DNA of 64,000 bases, from assembly GCF_014174165.1 (NCBI RefSeq), contig NZ_JABEQN010000006.1:1-64000 (forward strand), read 5' to 3'. A program made the translations under genes and the position numbers. Origin of the DNA: Gluconacetobacter dulcium (lineage in GTDB: Bacteria > Pseudomonadota > Alphaproteobacteria > Acetobacterales > Acetobacteraceae). Of this stretch, positions 19,890 to 30,910 are shown one piece after another. The first letter of the stretch is position 1; each line of letters begins with the position of its first letter. The notes under the pieces are model-generated. The model worked only from the letters and a program-made list of their open reading frames with translations. It was not told where the DNA came from and made no database searches.

Positions 19890-20363
19890 GTGAGTGTATT
19901 CCTCGGCACCCATCAGAATCGCCTGGACGCCAAGGGCCGCGTCTCGATTCCGGCCGCTTTTCGCACCGCGCTGCGCAGCCAGGCCGCCGCCGGAGAATCG
20001 CTGGTGATCCTGCGCCCCTCGCACCTGCATCCCTGCATCGAAGCCTGGCCGCCCGCCGCCTTCGCCGCGCTCAGCCAGCCCCTGGACCGCATGGACATCT
20101 TCTCCGACGACCATGACGACCTGGCCGCCGCCCTCTATGCCGACGCCTACCCGATGGATGCCGACCGCGAAGGCCGGATCATCCTGCCCGAGCCGCTGAA
20201 GGAGCATGCCGGCCTGACCGAAGCGGTGGCCTTCATGGGCGTGGGAAAGATTTTCCAGATCTGGGAACCCGCCGCCGCCGAACGCCGCCGCGCGGAAGCC
20301 CGCACCCGTTCGCGCGCACTCTCCGGCGCCCGCCCCACCCCGCGCCCGGACGCCGACGCATGA
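19890..20363 (+). CDS. mraZ: division/cell-wall cluster transcriptional regulator MraZ
   Basis: 157 residues from GTG 19890. [24 protein letters not shown] is the first SpoVT/AbrB-like half; the second has [23 protein letters not shown], where the DxxGR motifs contact DNA. An ATG at 19809 is in frame but would place the MraZ boxes over the start and add a non-conserved leader. GAGGGAG precedes the GTG. First gene of the dcw run; the next start overlaps its stop. Confidence 0.93.
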   Translation: MSVFLGTHQNRLDAKGRVSIPAAFRTALRSQAAAGESLVILRPSHLHPCIEAWPPAAFAALSQPLDRMDIFSDDHDDLAAALYADAYPMDADREGRIILPEPLKEHAGLTEAVAFMGVGKIFQIWEPAAAERRRAEARTRSRALSGARPTPRPDADA

Positions 20364-21382
20364 ACGCCATGACAACGCCCTTCACCACCACGCCCCCGCC
20401 GGGCCACGTCCCCGTCATGCTGGCGGAAGTGTTGCAGATGCTGGCCCCCAGGGACGGCGCGACCTATCTCGACGGCACGTTCGGCGGCGGCGGCTACGCC
20501 CGCGCCATCCTGGCCGCCGCCCGCTGCACCCTGTGGGCCATCGACCGCGACCCCGCCGCCATCCGGCGCGGCGAAGCCTTGCAGGCCGAACTGCGCGCCG
20601 CCGAGGGCACCAGCCGCCTGCACATGGTCGAGGGCGGATTCGGCGACATGCGCGCCCTGCTGGAAGAGCGCGACGCCCCGGCGCTGGACGGCGTGGTGCT
20701 CGATCTCGGCGTGTCGTCCTTCCAGATCGACGAAGGCGCGCGCGGCTTCTCCTTCCGTCACGACGGGCCGCTGGACATGCGCATGGGCGACACCGGCCCC
20801 ACGGCGGCCGATATCGTGAACCGGACGGCCGAATCCGACCTCGCCGATATTCTCTATCAATATGGCGAGGAACGGCTATCCCGCCGGGTCGCCCGCGCCA
20901 TCGTCGCCGCCCGCGCCGAAGCGCCGATCCTGACGACGTTCCGCCTGGCCGAGATCATCCGCTCGGTCGTGCCGGGCGACCGCTCGGGCATCGACCCCGC
21001 CACCCGCTCGTTCCAGGGCCTGCGCATCCACGTCAATGACGAGCTGGGGCAGATCCGCTCGGGCCTGGACCAGGCGCTGGATCTGCTGGCCCCCGGCGGC
21101 CGGCTGGTCGTCGTGTCCTTCCATTCGCTGGAGGACCGGCTGGTCAAGCAGGCCATGCACCGCGCGGCGGGCCGCCTGCCCGGTCCATCGCGTTACGACC
21201 CCCGCTCGATCCAGGCGCGGGACGAGGCCCCCTCCTTCCGGCTGCTCACCGGGCGCACCCTGCGCCCCGGCGAGGCCGAATGCCGCGCCAATTCCCGCGC
21301 CCGCAGCGCCCGCCTGCGCGCGATCGAACGCCTGCCCCTCGTGGACATCCCAGCCACCAGCCCCACGGAGCGTCGCCCATGA
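20360..21382 (+). CDS. rsmH: 16S rRNA (cytosine1402-N4)-methyltransferase
   Basis: 340 residues (formerly MraW). [15 protein letters not shown] and [16 protein letters not shown] form the SAM site. [30 protein letters not shown] and [12 protein letters not shown] are family signatures. It methylates C1402 in the ribosomal P site. Second gene of dcw, joined by ATGA overlaps on both sides. Confidence 0.96.
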   Translation: MNAMTTPFTTTPPPGHVPVMLAEVLQMLAPRDGATYLDGTFGGGGYARAILAAARCTLWAIDRDPAAIRRGEALQAELRAAEGTSRLHMVEGGFGDMRALLEERDAPALDGVVLDLGVSSFQIDEGARGFSFRHDGPLDMRMGDTGPTAADIVNRTAESDLADILYQYGEERLSRRVARAIVAARAEAPILTTFRLAEIIRSVVPGDRSGIDPATRSFQGLRIHVNDELGQIRSGLDQALDLLAPGGRLVVVSFHSLEDRLVKQAMHRAAGRLPGPSRYDPRSIQARDEAPSFRLLTGRTLRPGEAECRANSRARSARLRAIERLPLVDIPATSPTERRP

Positions 21383-22299
21383 TGCGATCCTTTACCTTTC
21401 TCTGCGCCGTGATGGCCGGCCTGTCCGGATTGTTCCTCTATTCCAAGAAGCATCAGACGACGCTGCTCGACCACCAGATCGCGCAGATCGTCGGCGACAC
21501 GCAGCATATCCGCGAGCAGACGGCGATGCTGCGCGCGGAATGGGCGCTGCTGAACCAGCCCGACCGGCTGGGCAGCCTGTCGGCGCGCTTCCTGCCCGAC
21601 ATGCACCCGATGGCGCCCACCCAGTTCATCCAGATGGCCTCGCTGGCCGAGCGCCTGCCCGCGCCCGGCTCGCGTCCGCTGGCGGCGGTCGATCCCCGCG
21701 CGCATATGGATGCCAGCCTGGCCTCCCATGCGCCGGCGCCGGCCCCCGTCGAGCACCCGGCCGCCCCCCCCGCCCCGATGGCGGCGGCGGCCCCGCCGGC
21801 CCATGTCGCCCAGGCTCCGATGGTTGTGGCCGCGGCGCAGCGCCCCGCGACGCCGGCCGCCGAGCCGCCTCCGGTCACGACGCACCGAATCCTTGTCGCC
21901 GCTTCGACTCCGCCCGCGCAGCACCCCGAGCGGCTGGTCGAACACCCGGTCGAACGCCCGATCGTGATGGCCCAGGCCACGCTTCCGGCGGTGGCGGCCC
22001 ATGTCACGGCCCCCAGGGCGCACCCCGCCCCGGTTTCGCCCGATTTGCCGCATAATGTCGATCGCCATGCCGCCGTCTCCGTTGCCCACGCCACGCGCCC
22101 CGTGCTACCGCCAGCGGCCGCTTCCGAACCTCGTTACGCATCGGCCAGACCGGTCCGTCCGCTCCCGGTCGCAGTCGCGGCCTGGAGACCGGCGGCGCCC
22201 CCCAAGCCGTATGAGGAGGCAAGGGGATACGGCAGAGGCTCCTCTCTCGGCTTCTCGCGTTCCGGCGCACTTCCTCCCCCCGTTCCAGTCAGCAACTGA
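21379..22299 (+). CDS. ftsL: FtsL-like division protein with long Pro/Ala/His-rich extension
   Basis: 306 residues, about three times a normal FtsL. A membrane helix (3-21, [19 protein letters not shown]) and a coiled-coil-like region (about 25-65, [30 protein letters not shown]) ending in the FtsL-style [11 protein letters not shown] give the standard core. The remaining roughly 220 residues are low-complexity Ala/Pro/His/Val ending in a basic Gly/Ser tail. Place between rsmH and ftsI is the invariant ftsL position. It is a bitopic scaffold that brings FtsWI to the septum. The extension would lie in the periplasm. Confidence 0.85.
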   Translation: MMRSFTFLCAVMAGLSGLFLYSKKHQTTLLDHQIAQIVGDTQHIREQTAMLRAEWALLNQPDRLGSLSARFLPDMHPMAPTQFIQMASLAERLPAPGSRPLAAVDPRAHMDASLASHAPAPAPVEHPAAPPAPMAAAAPPAHVAQAPMVVAAAQRPATPAAEPPPVTTHRILVAASTPPAQHPERLVEHPVERPIVMAQATLPAVAAHVTAPRAHPAPVSPDLPHNVDRHAAVSVAHATRPVLPPAAASEPRYASARPVRPLPVAVAAWRPAAPPKPYEEARGYGRGSSLGFSRSGALPPPVPVSN

Positions 22300-22317
22300 C
22301 GACCCCCCACAGGTGAC

Positions 22318-24405
22318 ATGACCCAAGGCCCGACCGACACACCAGACGATATGCGGGACGGGCCTTCCCGGCCCGCGCGAATGGATGTCCGGGTCACCGG
22401 CGACGATCTGCGCACCCGCACGGCGCGCGAGCGCACGCAATCGCGCCTGCTCATCATGTCGGCCGGCTTCTTCGGCCTGTTCGGCGCCGTGGCGCTCAAA
22501 CTGTCGTTCGCCACCGTCATCGCGCCGATGGCGCCGGAACAGCGGCAGATCGCCCCCCAGGTCCCCCCGATCCCCCACAGCGATCCCAAGGGCATGATGG
22601 CCGGGGATTTCGCATTGCCGCAGGTCCACCGCGCCACGGTCACCGACCGCAACGGGCAGGTCCTGGCCATCTCGCTGCCCGTGGCGCAGGTCTACGCCAA
22701 CCCGCAGGAAATGATCGACGCGCAGGACACGGCCAAAAAGCTGCGCACCGTCCTGCCAAAACTGGACGAAGCCGAACTGATCCGCCGGCTCTCGACCAAA
22801 AAGCAGTTCGTCTACCTGGCGCGCGACATCTCGCCGATGCAGGAAATCGCGATCAACAATCTGGGCATCCCCGGCATCTATTTCGAACCCGGCGAGCGCC
22901 GCCATTACCCGCTGGGCCGCGTCGCCTCCCACATCCTGGGCGCGGTCGATATCGACGACCACGGCGTGGCCGGCATCGAACGCTCGATGGACAAGCGCCT
23001 GGACAGCGACCGCACCCCCCTGCGCCTGTCGCTCGACGTGCGTATCCAGGCGGTGGTGCGCGAGGAACTGGCGGCGGCCAAGGACCTGTTCCAGGCCATC
23101 GGCGCCTGCGCCATCGTCATGGACGTCAATACCGGCGAGATCATCGCCATGGTCAGCCTGCCGGACTACGACGCCAACGATTTCGGCCGCGCCGACCCCG
23201 ACGCCCGCTTCAACCGCGCCGTCACCGGCATGTACGAGCCTGGATCGACCTTCAAGCTCCAGACGGCCGCCATGGCGCTGCAACTGGGCGTCGCCCATCC
23301 GTGGGACCGGTTTTCCTCCATCCCCATCCATATCGGCCGCTTCACCATTTCGGACATGAGGACAGATCATTTCGCCCCATGGCTGACGCTCAACGAGGTG
23401 ATGGCCTATTCATCCAACCCGGCCGCCGCCCACATGGCGCTGGATGTCGGCGCCCAGCGTCAGCAGACCTGGCTGCGCGACATGGGCTTCTTCGCCCCGG
23501 TGCCGATCGAACTGCCCGAGGCCGGCCGGCCGATCGTGCCCCGCACCTGGGGCATTTCCACGGTCATGACCGTCGGCTTCGGCCATGGCGTCGCCGAACC
23601 CCCGCTGGCCATCGTGCGCGGCACCGCCGCCACGGTCAACGGCGGCATCCTGCTCCATCCCACCCTGATGGCCCGAGACGCCGACCACGCGAACGATCCG
23701 GTTGGCCTCACCCCGGCCGTCGCGGAAGCCGCCCCCCCCACCCTCACGCCCGCCGTCATCACCGCGGCGTCCACCGAAGACAAGGTGGACGCCGCCACCA
23801 TGCCGGGGGCCACGCGCGTCATCTCGCCCGAGACCTCGGCCCTGCTGCGCCGCATCCTGCGCCTGGACGTCACCAAGGGCACCGGCAAGACGGCGGAATC
23901 CCCCGGTTATTTCGTCGGCGGCAAGACCGGCACCGCCGAGAAGATCGGCCCGCACGGCGGCTACCTCAAACACGTCAACATCGCCGCGTTCACCAGCATC
24001 TTTCCGATGAACGCCCCGCGCTACGCCGTCTATGTCATGCTCGACAGTCCCAAGCCCACCCCGCAGACCCACGGCTGGACCACGGCGGCGTGGAACTCCG
24101 CGCCCACCGTGTCGAAGATCGTGACGCGCATCGGCCCGATGCTCGGCCTGTTCCCCAACACGACCAACCCGCAGGCGGTCGACGACGCCATGGCGATCCC
24201 GCTGGAACCGGCAGTGCCGCGCGGCTACCGCCCGCTGGGACCGGGCAACGACCCCGGCGACCCGCGCAACCAGCCGAAAGCGCCGAAAACGCCGGCCCAC
24301 GACGCCACGCACACCGCCGCCCTGCCGCCGCGCGCGCGTCTGCACGCCGCGCGGGCCGAACAGGCCGCCCCCAGACGGCCCACGCATCCGGAGGTCCGGG
24401 GATGA
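22318..24405 (+). CDS. ftsI: septal peptidoglycan transpeptidase FtsI (PBP3)
   Basis: 695 residues: N-terminal membrane helix (about 45-67), pedestal domain, then the penicillin-binding transpeptidase with EPGSTFK (Ser310 nucleophile, Lys313), S365-S-N and K536-T-G. It cross-links septal murein with FtsW. A Pro/Ala-rich C-terminal tail of about 70 residues (RGYRPLGPGNDPGDPR onward) is longer than usual. murE starts in its stop codon. Confidence 0.95.
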   Translation: MTQGPTDTPDDMRDGPSRPARMDVRVTGDDLRTRTARERTQSRLLIMSAGFFGLFGAVALKLSFATVIAPMAPEQRQIAPQVPPIPHSDPKGMMAGDFALPQVHRATVTDRNGQVLAISLPVAQVYANPQEMIDAQDTAKKLRTVLPKLDEAELIRRLSTKKQFVYLARDISPMQEIAINNLGIPGIYFEPGERRHYPLGRVASHILGAVDIDDHGVAGIERSMDKRLDSDRTPLRLSLDVRIQAVVREELAAAKDLFQAIGACAIVMDVNTGEIIAMVSLPDYDANDFGRADPDARFNRAVTGMYEPGSTFKLQTAAMALQLGVAHPWDRFSSIPIHIGRFTISDMRTDHFAPWLTLNEVMAYSSNPAAAHMALDVGAQRQQTWLRDMGFFAPVPIELPEAGRPIVPRTWGISTVMTVGFGHGVAEPPLAIVRGTAATVNGGILLHPTLMARDADHANDPVGLTPAVAEAAPPTLTPAVITAASTEDKVDAATMPGATRVISPETSALLRRILRLDVTKGTGKTAESPGYFVGGKTGTAEKIGPHGGYLKHVNIAAFTSIFPMNAPRYAVYVMLDSPKPTPQTHGWTTAAWNSAPTVSKIVTRIGPMLGLFPNTTNPQAVDDAMAIPLEPAVPRGYRPLGPGNDPGDPRNQPKAPKTPAHDATHTAALPPRARLHAARAEQAAPRRPTHPEVRG

Positions 24406-25874
24406 CACACATCCTGTCCCATCTGCTGGCCGCCGCCGGCCTGTCCGCTCCCCTGGCCAGCGACCCTGCGATCGGCCAGGTCACCGCCGACAGCCGCAAG
24501 GTGCGCCCCGGCACGCTGTTCGTCGCCATCCCCGGCACGCGGGCCGACGGCCGCGCCTTCATCCTCGCCGCCGTCACGGCGGGCGCCGCCGCCATCGTCG
24601 CCCCGCGCGACGTTCCGCCCGAGGCGGCCCCCGGCATCCCGCTGATCCATGCCGACAAGCCACGACAGGCGCTGGCCCTGCTGGCCGCCGCCTTCGCGGG
24701 CGCGCAACCGGGCCGGATCGTCGCCGTCACCGGCACCAACGGCAAGACCAGCACGGTCGATTTCCTGCGTCAGATCTGGGTCTATCAGGGCCACCAGGCC
24801 GCCAGCATCGGCACGCTCGGCGTCATCGCCCCGGTCGCCCTGCCCCCCACCGGCCCCATCCTGACCACGCCCGACAGTGTCGGCCTGGCCGACACGCTCG
24901 CCGCCATGGCGCGCGGCGGCGTGGCGGATGTCGCCATCGAGGCCTCGTCCCACGGGCTGGAACAGCACCGGCTGGACGGGCTGCGCCTCACCGCCGCCGG
25001 CTTCACCAACCTCACCCGCGACCATCTCGACTATCACGGCACGCTGGCGGCCTACCGCACCGCCAAACTGGCCCTGTTCGACCGGCTGCTGCCCGAGGGC
25101 GCGCTGGCGGCGGCCAATGCCGACATGGAGCCGGAAACCCTCGCCGCCCTGCGCGCCATCGCCACCCGCCGCCGGTTCGACCTGCGGCTGGTCGGCACGC
25201 AAGGCGACGCCATCCGCCTGCTGGACAGCACGCCGCTGCCCGAGGGCCAGCACCTGCGGCTGGAAGTCGGCGGCACCATCCACGAGGTCACCCTGGCGCT
25301 CCCCGGCCGCTTCCAGGCCGACAACGCCCTGCTGGCCGCCGCCCTCGCCGCACCGGGCGCCGACGGACTGGCCCAGGCCATCGCCCTTCTCCCCGCCCTG
25401 ACCGGCGTGCGCGGCCGCATGGAGCGCGCGGCCCTGCTGCCCAACGGCGCCGCCGCCTATGTCGATTACGCCCATACGCCAGACGCCCTGGCCCGCCTGC
25501 TGGACGCCCTGCGCCCGCACGCGACCGGCCGGCTGATCGCCGTCTTCGGCGCCGGCGGCGACCGCGATCGCGGCAAGCGCCCGCTGATGGGGCAGGAAGC
25601 CGCCAACCGCGCCGACATCGCCATCGTCACCGACGACAACCCCCGCACCGAAGACCCGGCCACGATCCGTCGCGAGGTCCTGGCCGGCGCACCGGGCGCG
25701 ATCGAAATCGGCGACCGCGCCCGCGCCATCGCCGAGGGCCTGTCGATGCTCCAATCCGGCGACGTGCTGGTGGTGGCCGGCAAGGGCCACGAGCAGGGCC
25801 AGACCATCGGCGCCACCACCCACCCCTTCGACGACGTATCGGTCATCCGCCACATGGCCGGGGTGGCCGCATGA
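24402..25874 (+). CDS. murE: UDP-MurNAc-L-Ala-D-Glu:meso-diaminopimelate ligase
   Basis: 490 residues. ATP motif TGTNGKTS (Lys115), substrate region FTNLTRDHLDYHG, and DNPRTEDP near residue 412. The DNPR form is the meso-diaminopimelate selector, not the DDNPA lysine type. It adds the third residue of the stem peptide in the cytoplasm. Overlaps ftsI and murF by 4 bases each. Confidence 0.96.
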   Translation: MTHILSHLLAAAGLSAPLASDPAIGQVTADSRKVRPGTLFVAIPGTRADGRAFILAAVTAGAAAIVAPRDVPPEAAPGIPLIHADKPRQALALLAAAFAGAQPGRIVAVTGTNGKTSTVDFLRQIWVYQGHQAASIGTLGVIAPVALPPTGPILTTPDSVGLADTLAAMARGGVADVAIEASSHGLEQHRLDGLRLTAAGFTNLTRDHLDYHGTLAAYRTAKLALFDRLLPEGALAAANADMEPETLAALRAIATRRRFDLRLVGTQGDAIRLLDSTPLPEGQHLRLEVGGTIHEVTLALPGRFQADNALLAAALAAPGADGLAQAIALLPALTGVRGRMERAALLPNGAAAYVDYAHTPDALARLLDALRPHATGRLIAVFGAGGDRDRGKRPLMGQEAANRADIAIVTDDNPRTEDPATIRREVLAGAPGAIEIGDRARAIAEGLSMLQSGDVLVVAGKGHEQGQTIGATTHPFDDVSVIRHMAGVAA

Positions 25875-27265
25875 GCGCGCTCTGGACCCGCGACGCGCTG
25901 GAAGCCGCGACCGGCGGCCATTTCCCCGGCCACGCACCGGTCACCGTGACCGGTGTTTCCATCGACACCCGCACGCTCGCCCCCGGCGACCTGTTCGTCG
26001 CCCTGGTCGGCGACAGCAGCGACGGCCACGCCCATGTCCGCACGGCGCTGGAACGCGGTGCTGCGGCCGTGCTGGTCCACGACCCGGCGGCCACCGGCCT
26101 CGCCCCCACCGACCCGCGCATGCTGGCCGTCCCCGACACGCTGGCGGCGCTGAATGCCCTGGCCCGATACGCCCGCGCCCGCTTCACCGGCCGCATGCTC
26201 GCCGTCACCGGCAGCGTGGGCAAGACGACGACCAAGGACATGCTGGGCCTGGCGCTGAGCGCCCTCGGCCCCACCCATGTCGCAGCCGCCTCCTACAACA
26301 ACCATTGGGGCGTGCCCCTGACACTGGCCCGCCTGCCGGAAGACGCCGCGTTCTGCGTGTGCGAGGTGGGCATGAACCATCCGGGCGAAATCGCCCCGCT
26401 GGCGGCCCTCGTCCGGCCCGACATCGCACTCATCACCACCATCGCCGGCGCGCATCTGGGCCATATGGGCAGCCTGGAGGCCATCGCGCGCGAAAAATCC
26501 AGCCTGATCGCCGCCCTGCCCCCCGGCGGCACCGCCATCGTCCCCGACGATGCCGAGGGCCAGCCGATCTTCGCCGAACAGGCCGCCGGGGCCGAGGCCC
26601 GCCTGTGGCGCGTGGGCGAAGCGCCCGACAGCATGGCCGTCCTGTCCCGCCTCACGCTCGCGGGCGACGGCAGCGATTGCGTCATCACCATCGCCGGCCA
26701 GCCGTTTCCGCTGCGCCTTAACGCCCCCGGCCGCCACCTGGCACGCAACGCCACCACCGTCCTGGCGGCGGTGGCGGCCCTCGGCGCCGATATCCCGACA
26801 GCCGCCACAGCACTGGCCGCCTTCCGCCCCGGCGCCGGGCGCGGCCAACTGGCCCCGATCCTGAACGGACAGGCGGCGCTGCTCGACGAGAGCTACAACG
26901 CTTCCACGCTCTCCATCCGCTCCTCGCTCGCGGTGCTCGACCTGCTGGCCACCGCCCGGCGCGTGGCGGTGCTGGGCGATATCCGCGAACTCGGCGCCTT
27001 CGCGCGCGCCGAGCATGAATCCCTCCTGTCCGCCGCCCTGGCACATGCGGACCTCGTCTTCTGCTCCGGCCCGAACATGCAATATCTCTTCGACCTGCTT
27101 CCCTCTTCCCGACGCGGCGCATGGGCGCCCGACGCGGCCAGCCTGGCCCCCACGGTGCGGGCCGCGCTGGCCCCCGGCGACACCGTCCTCGTAAAGGGCA
27201 GCCTCGGCAGCCGCATGCGCGACGTGATCTCGGTCCTGACCGCCGGCGAGACGGAAACGCGCTGA
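25871..27265 (+). CDS. murF: UDP-MurNAc-tripeptide:D-Ala-D-Ala ligase
   Basis: 464 residues. P-loop [10 protein letters not shown] near residue 115, [24 protein letters not shown] and the C-terminal [10 protein letters not shown] motif identify MurF. It completes the pentapeptide precursor. Stop and mraY start share a base (TGATG). Confidence 0.96.
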   Translation: MSALWTRDALEAATGGHFPGHAPVTVTGVSIDTRTLAPGDLFVALVGDSSDGHAHVRTALERGAAAVLVHDPAATGLAPTDPRMLAVPDTLAALNALARYARARFTGRMLAVTGSVGKTTTKDMLGLALSALGPTHVAAASYNNHWGVPLTLARLPEDAAFCVCEVGMNHPGEIAPLAALVRPDIALITTIAGAHLGHMGSLEAIAREKSSLIAALPPGGTAIVPDDAEGQPIFAEQAAGAEARLWRVGEAPDSMAVLSRLTLAGDGSDCVITIAGQPFPLRLNAPGRHLARNATTVLAAVAALGADIPTAATALAAFRPGAGRGQLAPILNGQAALLDESYNASTLSIRSSLAVLDLLATARRVAVLGDIRELGAFARAEHESLLSAALAHADLVFCSGPNMQYLFDLLPSSRRGAWAPDAASLAPTVRAALAPGDTVLVKGSLGSRMRDVISVLTAGETETR

Positions 27266-28356
27266 TGCTCTACGATCTGGTCCAGCATCACGCGGGCGCG
27301 CATATCTCGGTGCTCAACCTGTTCCGCTACATCACGTTCCGCGCCGGCGCGGCCTGCCTGACGGCCCTGGTCATCTCGCTGCTGCTGGGCCAGCCGCTGA
27401 TCGCGCAACTGCGCCGCATCCAGCGCGGCGGCCAGCCGATCCGCGCCCTGGGGCCGGAACGCCATATTCTGGAGAAGGCCGGCACCCCCACCATGGGCGG
27501 CGTGCTGATCCTCATCGCGCTGTTCGTCTCGACCCTGCTGTGGGCGGACCTCACCAACGGCTTCGTCTGGGCGGTCCTGCTGATCACGCTCGGCTTCGGC
27601 GCCGTGGGCTTCGCCGACGACTATCTCAAACTGTCCCGCCGCAACACGGCCGGCGTGTCCAAGCGCGCCCGGCTGGGCAGCGAATTCGCCATCTCGCTGA
27701 TCGGCGGCTACTGGCTGCAAAGCCTGATGCCGGCCGACCTGGCCAATCACCTGGCCTTCCCGTTCATGAAGGACTGGCTACTGCCGCTGGGCTACGCCTT
27801 CCCGATCTTCGCCATGATCACGATCAGCGGCTTCGGCAACGCCGTCAATTTCACCGACGGACTGGACGGGCTGGCCATCGTGCCGGTGATCATCGCCGCC
27901 CTGGTCTTCGGGCTGATCGCCTATCTGGTCGGCAACCACGTCTTCGCCGATTACCTGCAACTGCACGCGGTCCCCGGCACGGGCGAACTCTGCGTCTTCT
28001 GCTCGGCGCTGGTGGGCGCGGGGCTGGGCTTCCTGTGGTTCAACGCCCCGCCGGCGGCGGTATTCATGGGCGATACCGGCTCGCTCTCGCTGGGCGGCGC
28101 GCTGGGGGCGGTCGCGGTCGCGGTCAAGCACGAGCTGGTGCTGTGCATCGTCGGCGGCCTGTTCGTGGTCGAGACCTTTTCGGTGATCATCCAGGTCTTC
28201 TGGTTCCGCCGCACGGGCCGACGGGTGTTCCTGATGGCGCCGCTGCACCATCATTTCGAAAAGAAAGGCTGGCAGGAGCCCAAGATCGTGATCCGTTTCT
28301 GGATCGTCTCCATCGTGCTGGGACTGTGTGGCCTCGCCACGCTGAAGCTGCGATGA
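27265..28356 (+). CDS. mraY: phospho-MurNAc-pentapeptide transferase (lipid I synthase)
   Basis: 363 residues with about ten membrane helices. Signatures: [31 protein letters not shown] (the catalytic aspartates), [12 protein letters not shown] and [12 protein letters not shown]. It moves the muramyl-pentapeptide from UMP to undecaprenyl phosphate at the inner membrane. Confidence 0.97.
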   Translation: MLYDLVQHHAGAHISVLNLFRYITFRAGAACLTALVISLLLGQPLIAQLRRIQRGGQPIRALGPERHILEKAGTPTMGGVLILIALFVSTLLWADLTNGFVWAVLLITLGFGAVGFADDYLKLSRRNTAGVSKRARLGSEFAISLIGGYWLQSLMPADLANHLAFPFMKDWLLPLGYAFPIFAMITISGFGNAVNFTDGLDGLAIVPVIIAALVFGLIAYLVGNHVFADYLQLHAVPGTGELCVFCSALVGAGLGFLWFNAPPAAVFMGDTGSLSLGGALGAVAVAVKHELVLCIVGGLFVVETFSVIIQVFWFRRTGRRVFLMAPLHHHFEKKGWQEPKIVIRFWIVSIVLGLCGLATLKLR

Positions 28357-29747
28357 CGTCGTTTCCACCCCTCCTGTTCGCCGGCCGGCGCTACGCCGTG
28401 CTGGGCCTGGGCAACAACGGCGCACCGGCCGTTCGCGCCCTCGCCACCATGGGCGCCTCGGTGCGGGCGTGGGACGACAACGCGGCCGCCCGCCAGGCCC
28501 TCGGCGACATTCCGGGCGTCACCCTGGCGCCGTTCGAATCCCTTGACGGCATGGATGCGCTGGTGCTGTCGCCGGGCATCCCGCATGTGCTGCCCAAGCC
28601 CCATCCGGCCGCCCTGATGGCGCGCGAGGCCGGCATTCCCATCCTGTCCGACGCCGACCTGCTCTATCAGGCGGTGCGCCGCGCCGGATCGCGCGCCCGC
28701 TTCGCCGGCATCACCGGCACCAACGGCAAATCGACCACCACCGCCCTGCTCGCACACATGCTGGCCACGGCCGGCATCCCGGTGGCGGCGGGCGGCAATC
28801 TCGGCCCGGCCTCGCTCTCGCTCCCCTGCCTGCCGGACGACGGCGTGTATGTGCTGGAAATGTCGTCCTACATGCTGGAACGGTTGCAGGACCTGCATTT
28901 CACCGTCGCGTGCCTGCTCAACCTCACGCCGGACCATCTGGACCGCCACGGCGACATGGACGGCTACCTGCACGCCAAATGGCACATCTTCGACAGCCAG
29001 CGCAGCGGCGACCTCGCCGTGATCGGCTTCGGCGAAACACCGGACGCATCCGTCTCCCGCATGGTCGACAAGCTGGCCGCCAGCGGCGACCGGGTGCTGA
29101 CCGTCTCGGGCCAGTCCCCCGATGCCGACCTGTCCGGCGCAGGCGGCATCCTGCGCGACCCGACAGGCGAAATCGCCAATCTCGCCGAAGCCCCGGCCCT
29201 GCCCGGCGCGCACAATGCCGAAAACGCGGCGGCGGCAACCGCCATGGCCCTGGCGCTGGGCGTACCCCGCGCCGCCATCGCCCCCGCCTTGCGCTCCTTC
29301 GTCGGCCTGCCCCACCGTCAGAAGCCGGTCGCCACCATCGAGGGCGTCCTGTTCATCGACGACAGCAAGGCCACGAACGCCGATTCCTCGTCCCGCGCCC
29401 TGAACTGCTACGACCGGCTGGTCTGGATCGCCGGCGGCGTCGCCAAGGCCGGCGGCATCGCGGATCTGGCCCCCCATTTCCCCCGCATCGCCCACGCCGT
29501 GCTGATCGGGCGGGATGCCCCGGCCCTGGCGGAAACGCTGGCCGCGCATCACGTCCCCTACACGCTGGCGGGCACGATGGAGGCCGCGGTCCCCCTGGCG
29601 CACGACCTGGCCCGCCAGACAGGCGCGACGACCGTCCTGCTCTCGCCCGCCTGCGCCAGCTTCGACCAGTACAAGAGCTTCGAACATCGCGGCCGGCATT
29701 TCGCCGACCTCGTCCACGGACTGGCCGGAACGAAGGGGGAAGGCTGA
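28353..29747 (+). CDS. murD: UDP-MurNAc-L-Ala:D-Glu ligase
   Basis: 464 residues. N-terminal dinucleotide-like fold ([21 protein letters not shown]), ATP site [12 protein letters not shown] (Lys near 126), [13 protein letters not shown], and C-terminal [13 protein letters not shown]. It adds the second residue of the stem peptide. Coupled by overlaps to mraY and ftsW. Confidence 0.96.
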   Translation: MTSFPPLLFAGRRYAVLGLGNNGAPAVRALATMGASVRAWDDNAAARQALGDIPGVTLAPFESLDGMDALVLSPGIPHVLPKPHPAALMAREAGIPILSDADLLYQAVRRAGSRARFAGITGTNGKSTTTALLAHMLATAGIPVAAGGNLGPASLSLPCLPDDGVYVLEMSSYMLERLQDLHFTVACLLNLTPDHLDRHGDMDGYLHAKWHIFDSQRSGDLAVIGFGETPDASVSRMVDKLAASGDRVLTVSGQSPDADLSGAGGILRDPTGEIANLAEAPALPGAHNAENAAAATAMALALGVPRAAIAPALRSFVGLPHRQKPVATIEGVLFIDDSKATNADSSSRALNCYDRLVWIAGGVAKAGGIADLAPHFPRIAHAVLIGRDAPALAETLAAHHVPYTLAGTMEAAVPLAHDLARQTGATTVLLSPACASFDQYKSFEHRGRHFADLVHGLAGTKGEG

Positions 29748-30910
29748 TGCCCGCCATCTCGCGCGTCGATACCTCTTTCCTGGCCCGCTGGTGGCGCAAT
29801 GTCGACCGGGTGACGCTGTCGTGCGTCTGCATCCTCATCGGCTTCGGTTATGTGCTGATGCTGGCCGCCAGCCCGGCCGTGGCCACGCGCATCGGCGCCT
29901 CGCGCGACATGTTCATCCTCAAGCAGGTGGTCTTCCTCACCCTGGCCGGCCTGATCGTGGTGGCGACTTCCCTGCTCTCGCCGCGCGGCATCCGGCGGCT
30001 GGCGCTGGCGGGCTTCGTCCTGGCCACCGCCGCGACCGCGCTCACCCTGGTCCACGGCATCGAGATCAAGGGCGCCCGGCGCTGGATCGCCCTGCCGATG
30101 ATGTCGGTCCAGCCCTCCGAATTTCTCAAGCCCTGCTTCGCCGTCGTCACCGCGTGGCTGCTGACCGAACGCCGCTACCGCCGCCTGCTGCCGGGCATGC
30201 CCATCGCGCTGGGCCTGTTCGCGGTCATCCTGCTGCTGCTCAAATCGCAACCCGACATCGGCATGCTCAGCGTCATCACCACGGTGTTCATGGCCCAGCT
30301 CTTCATCGACGGGCTGAACATCTTCTTCGTCGGCGCCGGGGCCGGCTGCATGGTGGCCGCCTTCCTCGGCGCCTACGTGGCCTTCCCCCATGTCCGCTCG
30401 CGCGTCGAACGCTTCCTGCACCCCAATGTCGGCGACCATTACCAGATCGACACCGCGCTCCGCGCCTTCGGCAATGGCGGCCTGATGGGCCGCGGCCCCG
30501 GCGAGGGCCGGGTGAAGGACCTGCTGCCCGACGCCCACGCCGATTTCGTCTTCGCCGTCGCGGGCGAGGAATTCGGCATGCTGGTCTGCCTGTTCATCAT
30601 CAGCGTGTTCTGCCTGATCGTGGTGCGCACCCTGCTGAAACTGCTGCGCGAGGACGACCCGTTCATCGTCGTGGCAACCGTGGGCCTCATCACGGGTTTC
30701 GGCCTGCAGGCGTTCGTCAACATGGGCTCGACCCTGCACCTGATCCCGACCAAGGGCATGACGCTGCCGTTCATTTCCTATGGCGGCTCCTCGGCCATGT
30801 CGGTGGCGCTGACCATCGGCATGGTGCTGGCCCTGACGCGGCACCGCATGGGCGAAAGCCGGATTCCACGCGGCCGGTCCAGCTTCGCGGCACGAAAGGC
30901 CACCGCATGA
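29747..30910 (+). CDS. ftsW: septal peptidoglycan glycosyltransferase FtsW
   Basis: 387 residues with about ten membrane helices; a SEDS-family polymerase that works with FtsI. KGARRWIALPMMSVQPSEFLKP and FVNMGSTLHLIPTKGMTLPFISYGGSS are family hallmarks. AGEEFGML lies in the C-terminal half. It starts on the murD stop (TGATG) and ends overlapping murG. Confidence 0.95.
   Translation: MPAISRVDTSFLARWWRNVDRVTLSCVCILIGFGYVLMLAASPAVATRIGASRDMFILKQVVFLTLAGLIVVATSLLSPRGIRRLALAGFVLATAATALTLVHGIEIKGARRWIALPMMSVQPSEFLKPCFAVVTAWLLTERRYRRLLPGMPIALGLFAVILLLLKSQPDIGMLSVITTVFMAQLFIDGLNIFFVGAGAGCMVAAFLGAYVAFPHVRSRVERFLHPNVGDHYQIDTALRAFGNGGLMGRGPGEGRVKDLLPDAHADFVFAVAGEEFGMLVCLFIISVFCLIVVRTLLKLLREDDPFIVVATVGLITGFGLQAFVNMGSTLHLIPTKGMTLPFISYGGSSAMSVALTIGMVLALTRHRMGESRIPRGRSSFAARKATA

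Noticed and set aside
28251-29717. Long minus-strand open frames across the mur/fts cluster (for example 488 codons opposite murD)
   Set aside because: High GC leaves antisense frames open; composition is Gly/Gln/His/Arg-rich, no RBS, and all lie exactly opposite conserved genes.
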